Shown: one piece after another, positions 59,009 through 64,000 of the stretch | How positions within the stretch are numbered: position 1 is the first letter of the stretch | Layout: each line of letters opens with the position of its first letter | Notes under the pieces: model-generated | The model's input: only the letters and a program-made list of their open reading frames with translations | Databases searched by the model: none | What the model was told of the DNA's origin: nothing | Made by a program: the position numbers and the translations under genes | Source: Pedobacter sp. BAL39 | GTDB lineage: Bacteria > Bacteroidota > Bacteroidia > Sphingobacteriales > Sphingobacteriaceae | DNA length: 64,000 bases | Reading direction: 5' to 3' | NCBI RefSeq assembly: GCF_000170795.1 | Contig: NZ_ABCM01000002.1 | Coordinates: 62,001 to 126,000 of the forward strand

Positions 59009-59851
59009 TTAATTTACTTCTGTTTGTCTCTTATAGGTTTTCACGGCATTGAAGATTGCAGTTACAATCTCTTCCTGCCCACTGGCTGAATTCAAATAGT
59101 CTTCCTCTGTAGGATTGGATATAAATCCAATTTCAGTTAATACAGCTGGCATACCCACCCGCTGAAGGATCAAAATCCCCTGTTCCTTGACGCCCCGGTT
59201 GACTCTTTTATTGACATTGGTATAATTGTCCTGGATCAGACTGGCTAATTTCAGGCTTTTGTCTCTAAATGTATTCTTAAACAAAGATAGTATAATAAAT
59301 GTTTCGGGATCATTCGGATCATAACCATCATAATTTTGTTTGTAGTTTTTTTCCAGCTTGATGTCGGCATTCTCACGAATGGCTACATCCTGCTCATTCA
59401 AACGGTGTGTGCCGGCCACAAAAGTCTCCGTGCCACTGGTGATGCTATTCTTCACGTAACCGTATTTAGGTACCTTTTTACCACTCTTCGTTTTGGTATA
59501 ACCGGTGACTACACGCCTGTCCGGCATGGAGTTACAGTGTATGGAGATGAAAATGTCTGCTTTGGCGTCATTGGCAATGTCAGCCCTTTTATAAAAGTCG
59601 ACGTCTACGTCCGTCTTACGTGTGTAAAGGATCTTGAGTTCAGGCATTTCATCCTCGAACTTCTTGCCCAGCTTGAGTGCAACCTGCAAGGCCACATTTT
59701 TTTCTTTGGAATAGGTTCCCGCAGCTCCGGGTTTACCACCGCCGTGCCCGGCATCAATGACAATGGTTTTTACTTTATATCCCTGTGAGAAGGCAAATTG
59801 GGCGCTAATTGATAAGATGAGAAGTAGGAGTGTGCTTTTTTTTAAGGTCAT
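59009..59851 (-). CDS. N-acetylmuramoyl-L-alanine amidase (first of tandem pair)
   Basis: A 280-aa exported amidase (AmiC/Amidase_3 type) with signal peptide residues 1-22 ('LLLLILSISAQFAFSQG'). Zn ligands are in 'IVIDAGHGGGKPGAAG' (His), 'YSKEKNVALQVALKLG' (Glu) and 'ADIFISIHCNSMPD' (His); the catalytic Glu is in 'AVLTEIGFISNPTEEDYLNS'. It cuts the peptide from peptidoglycan strands and is needed for cell separation. It closely resembles the next gene upstream, block by block, so the two derive from a tandem duplication. Confidence 0.94.
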   Translation of the reverse strand: MTLKKSTLLLLILSISAQFAFSQGYKVKTIVIDAGHGGGKPGAAGTYSKEKNVALQVALKLGKKFEDEMPELKILYTRKTDVDVDFYKRADIANDAKADIFISIHCNSMPDRRVVTGYTKTKSGKKVPKYGYVKNSITSGTETFVAGTHRLNEQDVAIRENADIKLEKNYKQNYDGYDPNDPETFIILSLFKNTFRDKSLKLASLIQDNYTNVNKRVNRGVKEQGILILQRVGMPAVLTEIGFISNPTEEDYLNSASGQEEIVTAIFNAVKTYKRQTEVN

Positions 59852-59906
59852 CAGGTTGCTCTTTGTTTCTTTTTTCTTTTATCGTTTATGATGCGTTTCT
59901 CTTTCT

Positions 59907-60782
59907 TTATCCTTCTATGCTCCGCTGATAGTTTTGAATGGCCTTTAACAGGCAGTTGGTGATCTCTTCCTGTCCGGCTTCGGAGTTCATATAGTCCTCT
60001 TCTGCAGGGTTACTGATGAAACCGATCTCCGTCAGGATCGCCGGCATCCCAGCCCGGGCAAGTACCGCCAGGCTCTTCTCCTGTACACCGCGGTTCACGC
60101 GGCCAACATTCACATATTCATCCTGCACGAGCTTCGCCAGCTTCAGGCTCTGCGTGCGGAAAGTGTTCTTCATCAGCGAAAGAATGATATAGTTTTCCGC
60201 ATTATTGGGGTCAAAACCCTCATAGTTTTCTTTATAGTTGTCTTCAAGGAAGATCGCCGCATTCTCACGCTTGATCACCTCGTCCTGTTCGTTGATCCTC
60301 CCCATACCGGAAACAAAAGTCTCCACCCCACGGGTAGAAGTGCTCTTCCGGTACACACTGCTCCTGATCGGTACCCGCTTGCCTTTTACCTTTTTGTAAC
60401 CGGTAACGACCGATGAACGGATCAGCGGCATATCATTGCAGTGAATGGAGATAAACAAATCTGCCTTCGCATTGTTTGCAATGGCGATGCGCTCGTATAA
60501 AGGGATGAAAACATCTGTCGATCGGGTGTAAATGACCTTAACATCTTTCATATTGGCCTCTATGGCCGCTCCAAGGCGTAAAGCCGTCTTTAATGCCACA
60601 TCTTTCTCCGTAGAATACTCACCTCTCGTCGACCCGTCTTTACCACCGTGACCAGCGTCAATGACGATGGTTTTTATTTTATATTCTTGTGTAAACGCTT
60701 GATAATTAGTGCTTATAACTATGGCAACCGAAATAATTGCGATCAAAATTGCATTTGGTCTAAGCAATGGTATATTTTTCAT
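59907..60782 (-). CDS. N-acetylmuramoyl-L-alanine amidase (second of tandem pair)
   Basis: A 291-aa exported amidase with a hydrophobic N-terminal signal segment ('AILIAIISVAIVISTNYQAF') and the Amidase_3 domain: 'VIDAGHGGKDGSTRGEYSTE' (His, Glu), 'LFISIHCNDMPL' (His) and 'AILTEIGFISNPAEEDYMNS' (catalytic Glu). The start at 60782 is preferred over 60830 because the protein then begins with a signal peptide. It is divergent from lptD with only 56 bp between starts. Confidence 0.94.
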   Translation of the reverse strand: MKNIPLLRPNAILIAIISVAIVISTNYQAFTQEYKIKTIVIDAGHGGKDGSTRGEYSTEKDVALKTALRLGAAIEANMKDVKVIYTRSTDVFIPLYERIAIANNAKADLFISIHCNDMPLIRSSVVTGYKKVKGKRVPIRSSVYRKSTSTRGVETFVSGMGRINEQDEVIKRENAAIFLEDNYKENYEGFDPNNAENYIILSLMKNTFRTQSLKLAKLVQDEYVNVGRVNRGVQEKSLAVLARAGMPAILTEIGFISNPAEEDYMNSEAGQEEITNCLLKAIQNYQRSIEG

Positions 60783-60838
60783 TAATTTTGAACGTTTTGG
60801 ATTAAACATTAATGCAAAAATAACATTCACACACGAAT

Positions 60839-63520
60839 TTGAAACTTTTACGCCACATCATTTTTTTTAAACTGCTTGTTTTACTGGCCCTGACCAGTAT
60901 CCCGTCCCTTGCATTTTCTGTTTTTTCGCCCTTTCAGTCTACTCCTGGAAAGCCCTTCTCCGGCACGCAACAGGTCAATCCCCAGCAGACTGATACGACT
61001 AAAAAGCGACCTGTTGTAGGTGACCCTCAGGATACTACGAAAAAAGCAGCCAGCGAGATCATTGAATATTCAGCGCAGGACTCTAACAAGGTCGACAAAA
61101 AGAATGGTACATTTTACCTGTATGGAAAAGCAAGAGTCGTCTTTCAGGGACTTGAGCTGGATGCCGACTATATTTATTACAACTCTAAAACGAAACAGAT
61201 CTTTGCCAGTGGTAAAACAGACGCGAAAGGCAAATATGTAGGCCGTCCCATTTTTAAGCTGGAAGGACAAAGCCCCTCGATGGCCGACTCCATCCGCTAC
61301 AATACAGAAAGTGGCGCCGGAAAAATATATCAGGTGTTTACAGAGCAGGAGGGTGGGTTTTTTACCGGCGGGATTGCCAAAAAGCAACCTGATGACGAGA
61401 TCCACAGTAAAGGGCAGACCTACAGTACCTGTAACCTGCCACATCCCCATTTCGGGATCCACATCACCAAAGGTATTGTAACCGAAAACCAGATCATCAC
61501 CGGCCCGGTATACCTCAAGATCGAAGACATCCCCTTGCCACTCGGACTTCCCTTTGCCTTTTTTCCCAAGCCCAACAAAAAATCGTCCGGGGTGATCCTG
61601 CCTTCTCCGGGAGAGGATTATACCAGGGGCTTCTTTCTGCGTGATGGTGGTTACTACCTGGGACTGAGCGATTATTGGGATGCCAAGATCCTGGCGACCA
61701 TCTATACCAGAGGTTCTTATGAGGCCAATCTGACTTCGAATTACATCAAAAGATATAAATATAACGGAAGTGTCAACCTGAGGTATGGCAGCAACAGGTA
61801 TGGTCTGGAAGGTACACCGGAATACAAACCTGTTAAGGATTTCAACATCGCCTGGAGCCATTCCCAGAACGCCAATGCCAATCCCGGATCTACCTTCTCC
61901 GCTTCAGTGGATGCTGGTACGAGTACCTATAATGAGAATACGGCTGCCGGTGGTACTTATGATCCGCAAAGGATTGCAAGAAATACCATGAGCTCCAGTA
62001 TTTCCTATGGAAAGACTTTTGGCGATGGGCTGTTCAACCTTACCTCCGCACTGAGGGCAAATCAGGATACGCGTGCTAAAACAGTGAGTCTTACATTGCC
62101 AGATGTCAGTCTGAGCATGAACACCATCAACCCTTTTGACTCTAAAGACAGACTCGGGGAACAAAAATGGTTTCAAAAAATTACCCTGGGATACAGCATG
62201 CAGATGAGCAATAGCATCATAGCTGGTGATAGTGTGATTTTTAAAAAGGAAAGCCTGAATAAATACAGAAACGGATTTCAGCATAACATCCCGATCAACA
62301 TGGCCTTTAATGTATTCAAATATTTCAACTTCAATACCGGCGTAAACTATACCGAACGCTGGCACTTCCAGAGCATCAGAAAAACATATATGCGTACTTT
62401 AACAGGTACGGATGCCACCCAGACAGATACCATTCCAGGATTCAATCGTTCCGGCGAATATTCATTGAACATGGGGATGTCTACCAAGATCTACTCTACA
62501 GCGCAATTTACAAACCTGGGTAACTTTAAGGCCCTCCGACATGTGATGACACCGAGTGTCAACTTCAGCTACCGCCCCGATTTTACCAAAGGCAACTACC
62601 TGACTGCGTACTATGATAACAATCCTAACGATCCCGTGATGAGTGGAGGGGTACCATTGATGTACTCTATTCATGAAGGCTCCTTATATGGTGGTCCAGG
62701 TCTCGGCCAGAATGCGTCGATCAGCTTCTCGTTAGAGAATACAGTAGAGGCTAAAGTAGCGGTACCAAATGATACTACCGGTAAGGGAGAAAAGAAAATC
62801 CCCGTAATCCAGGGGCTGAGCATTGGCGGTAGCTACAACTTCCTGGCCAAGTCCTACAAGTTGTCTACATTGAGTTTCAGTGGCCGTTCACAGTTCAGTG
62901 ATAAGCTGGGGATCAACTACAGCGGTGAACTGGATCCTTATGTGTATGAGGATAGTCTGGGTACAAGGATCCTCAGGGACCGCTATACCTGGCAGAATGG
63001 AAGGCTGCCGCGTTTGACGCGTATCGGCTTCTCATTTGATTATAGCCTCAACCCGGAAGCACTCAAGCGCCGAAATGAAAATATGGACAATGTCAATGAG
63101 GAAGCCAAACGCCAGGGAATGACCCCGGAGCAGGCAGAGGCTTTGCGACTGGTCAGCCGTGATCCCAATGCATTTGTCGATTTTAACATTCCATGGAACT
63201 TTGCCTTCAGTTATAGCTTCCAGTATTCCACCGACCGTGTAGGGCTGAACAGCAACATCACCAACACCTTAAACTTTAACGGCGATGCCAACATCACCCC
63301 CAACTGGAAAGTGCAGTTCACCTCCGGATGGGATTTCAATGCCAAGACTTTTGCGCAAACGAACTTCTCCATTTACCGGGATCTCCACTGCTGGGACATG
63401 AGCTTCAGCTGGGTGCCTTTCGGAAGGTACCAGTCTTACTCTGTTGACATCAAGGTGAAGGCCTCTGTATTGCAGGATCTCAAGCTGAGCAAGAGAAAAA
63501 ATTACTATACCCGATTCTAA
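60839..63520 (+). CDS. lptD: LPS-assembly protein LptD-like
   Basis: An 893-aa outer-membrane protein. After a signal peptide (residues 1-26) and a Pro/Thr-rich linker comes an OstA/LptA-like beta-jellyroll (about residues 75-215, 'YGKARVVFQGLELDADYIYY', 'SGKTDAKGKYVGRPIFKLEG') and a large barrel of the LptD_2 type ('PFAFFPKPNKKSSGVILPSP', 'GYYLGLSDYWDAKILATIYT') ending 'LSKRKNYYTRF' with terminal Phe. It inserts lipopolysaccharide into the outer leaflet. The start is a TTG at 60839: an in-frame ATG at 60812 runs into a stop after three codons, and no other ATG precedes the signal peptide. Confidence 0.92.
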   Translation: MKLLRHIIFFKLLVLLALTSIPSLAFSVFSPFQSTPGKPFSGTQQVNPQQTDTTKKRPVVGDPQDTTKKAASEIIEYSAQDSNKVDKKNGTFYLYGKARVVFQGLELDADYIYYNSKTKQIFASGKTDAKGKYVGRPIFKLEGQSPSMADSIRYNTESGAGKIYQVFTEQEGGFFTGGIAKKQPDDEIHSKGQTYSTCNLPHPHFGIHITKGIVTENQIITGPVYLKIEDIPLPLGLPFAFFPKPNKKSSGVILPSPGEDYTRGFFLRDGGYYLGLSDYWDAKILATIYTRGSYEANLTSNYIKRYKYNGSVNLRYGSNRYGLEGTPEYKPVKDFNIAWSHSQNANANPGSTFSASVDAGTSTYNENTAAGGTYDPQRIARNTMSSSISYGKTFGDGLFNLTSALRANQDTRAKTVSLTLPDVSLSMNTINPFDSKDRLGEQKWFQKITLGYSMQMSNSIIAGDSVIFKKESLNKYRNGFQHNIPINMAFNVFKYFNFNTGVNYTERWHFQSIRKTYMRTLTGTDATQTDTIPGFNRSGEYSLNMGMSTKIYSTAQFTNLGNFKALRHVMTPSVNFSYRPDFTKGNYLTAYYDNNPNDPVMSGGVPLMYSIHEGSLYGGPGLGQNASISFSLENTVEAKVAVPNDTTGKGEKKIPVIQGLSIGGSYNFLAKSYKLSTLSFSGRSQFSDKLGINYSGELDPYVYEDSLGTRILRDRYTWQNGRLPRLTRIGFSFDYSLNPEALKRRNENMDNVNEEAKRQGMTPEQAEALRLVSRDPNAFVDFNIPWNFAFSYSFQYSTDRVGLNSNITNTLNFNGDANITPNWKVQFTSGWDFNAKTFAQTNFSIYRDLHCWDMSFSWVPFGRYQSYSVDIKVKASVLQDLKLSKRKNYYTRF

Positions 63521-63529
63521 TCTATCATT

Positions 63530-64000
63530 ATGTTAGCTGAAATCATTACCATAGGAGATGAAATCCTCATTGGTCAGATTGTGGATACCAATTCCGCATG
63601 GATGGCGAAACAACTCAACCTCATCGGAATGAAGGTGAAGCAGATCAGCTCTGTTTCTGACGACGCAGCACACATCATTGAAGCACTTCAGCAAGCGGAA
63701 AAACGCGCCGATGTGATCCTGATTACCGGCGGCCTCGGTCCCACAAAGGACGACATCACCAAGCTGACCCTTGCCCGCTATTTTGATATGGGCTTCCGCA
63801 GGGATGAGGAGACGCTACAGCATGTAACCGATATCTTCGCCCGCCTCAACCGGCCAATGATCGACCTCAACAGAAAACAGGCGGATGTGCCTGACCGATG
63901 TACCGTCATCAAAAACCAGAATGGCACAGCACCATGTATGTGGTTTAAGGAACATGGGAAGATTTATGTGTCCATGCCGGGTGTGCCTTTTGAGATGATG
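63530..64000 (+). CDS. cinA: CinA family protein (3' end outside window)
   Basis: The first 157 codons of a competence/damage-inducible protein A homologue, running past the right edge. It begins MLAEIITIGDEILIGQIVDT and contains 'ILITGGLGPTKDDITKLTLA' and 'MPGVPFEMM', the MoaB/MogA-like molybdopterin-binding fold of the CinA N-terminus. CinA relatives have ADP-ribose pyrophosphatase and NMN deamidase activities. The gene starts 9 bp after the lptD stop codon, so the two are probably co-transcribed. Confidence 0.94.
   Translation, partial: MLAEIITIGDEILIGQIVDTNSAWMAKQLNLIGMKVKQISSVSDDAAHIIEALQQAEKRADVILITGGLGPTKDDITKLTLARYFDMGFRRDEETLQHVTDIFARLNRPMIDLNRKQADVPDRCTVIKNQNGTAPCMWFKEHGKIYVSMPGVPFEMM

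Overview
The window is a chromosomal segment of a Bacteroidota bacterium, most likely of the Sphingobacteriaceae (Pedobacter-like). Pointers are the Bacteroidota-type promoter (TTG, 20 nt, TAnnTTTG) before rpsO, genes without clear Shine-Dalgarno sequences and several TTG starts, DUF3575/DUF2931/DUF4280 proteins, a CarboxypepD_reg-type TonB-dependent receptor, and the serC-serA-DUF1015 cluster. The assignment is inference from gene content; there is no rRNA gene in the window. The first gene (TlpA-like) and the last (cinA) run off the edges.

Left half (1 to about 31,400) is accessory. It begins with AT-rich orphan genes (a membrane protein, a SUFU-domain protein and a DUF4288 protein, the last two resembling immunity genes). 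Small metabolic modules follow, each with an AraC-type regulator (AEC transporter, SDR, aldo/keto reductase). A lone 422-aa gene of unknown function (7148-8416) lies between two unusual non-coding elements, each a dyad-symmetric array of hexamer boxes at an exact 11-bp period. An orphan MacB/FtsX permease, an alpha/beta hydrolase, a pentapeptide-repeat protein, a MORN-repeat protein and an AHSA1 protein come next. Six tightly packed genes (18041-26776) form a VgrG effector operon: VgrG, an unknown linker protein, a DUF4280 PAAR-like tip, an unrecognised 970-aa candidate effector, a lipoprotein, and a TPM/zinc-ribbon membrane protein. No other type VI secretion structural genes are present. The left half ends with YiaA-like, DUF2931-like and unknown AT-rich genes.

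Right half (31,500 to 64,000) is core genome: tRNA-Ser(UGA), YihY, a thioesterase, MltG, a PASTA protein and Ddl (envelope and peptidoglycan); DUF3575 and MATE membrane proteins; rpsO-pnp; a heterodimeric ABC exporter with one degenerate ATP site; rpe with a TonB-dependent receptor; serC-serA-DUF1015; SAM hydrolase; PhoH; purC; STAS-rnz; an MCE protein with two tandem amidases; LptD; and cinA.

The most unusual signals are the two 11-bp-phased inverted arrays around 7148-8416, the VgrG operon with its unrecognised large protein, an 81-bp tandem repeat after ddl, and a 23-bp-period direct repeat before purC. No CRISPR array, insertion sequence, rRNA gene or replication origin was seen.
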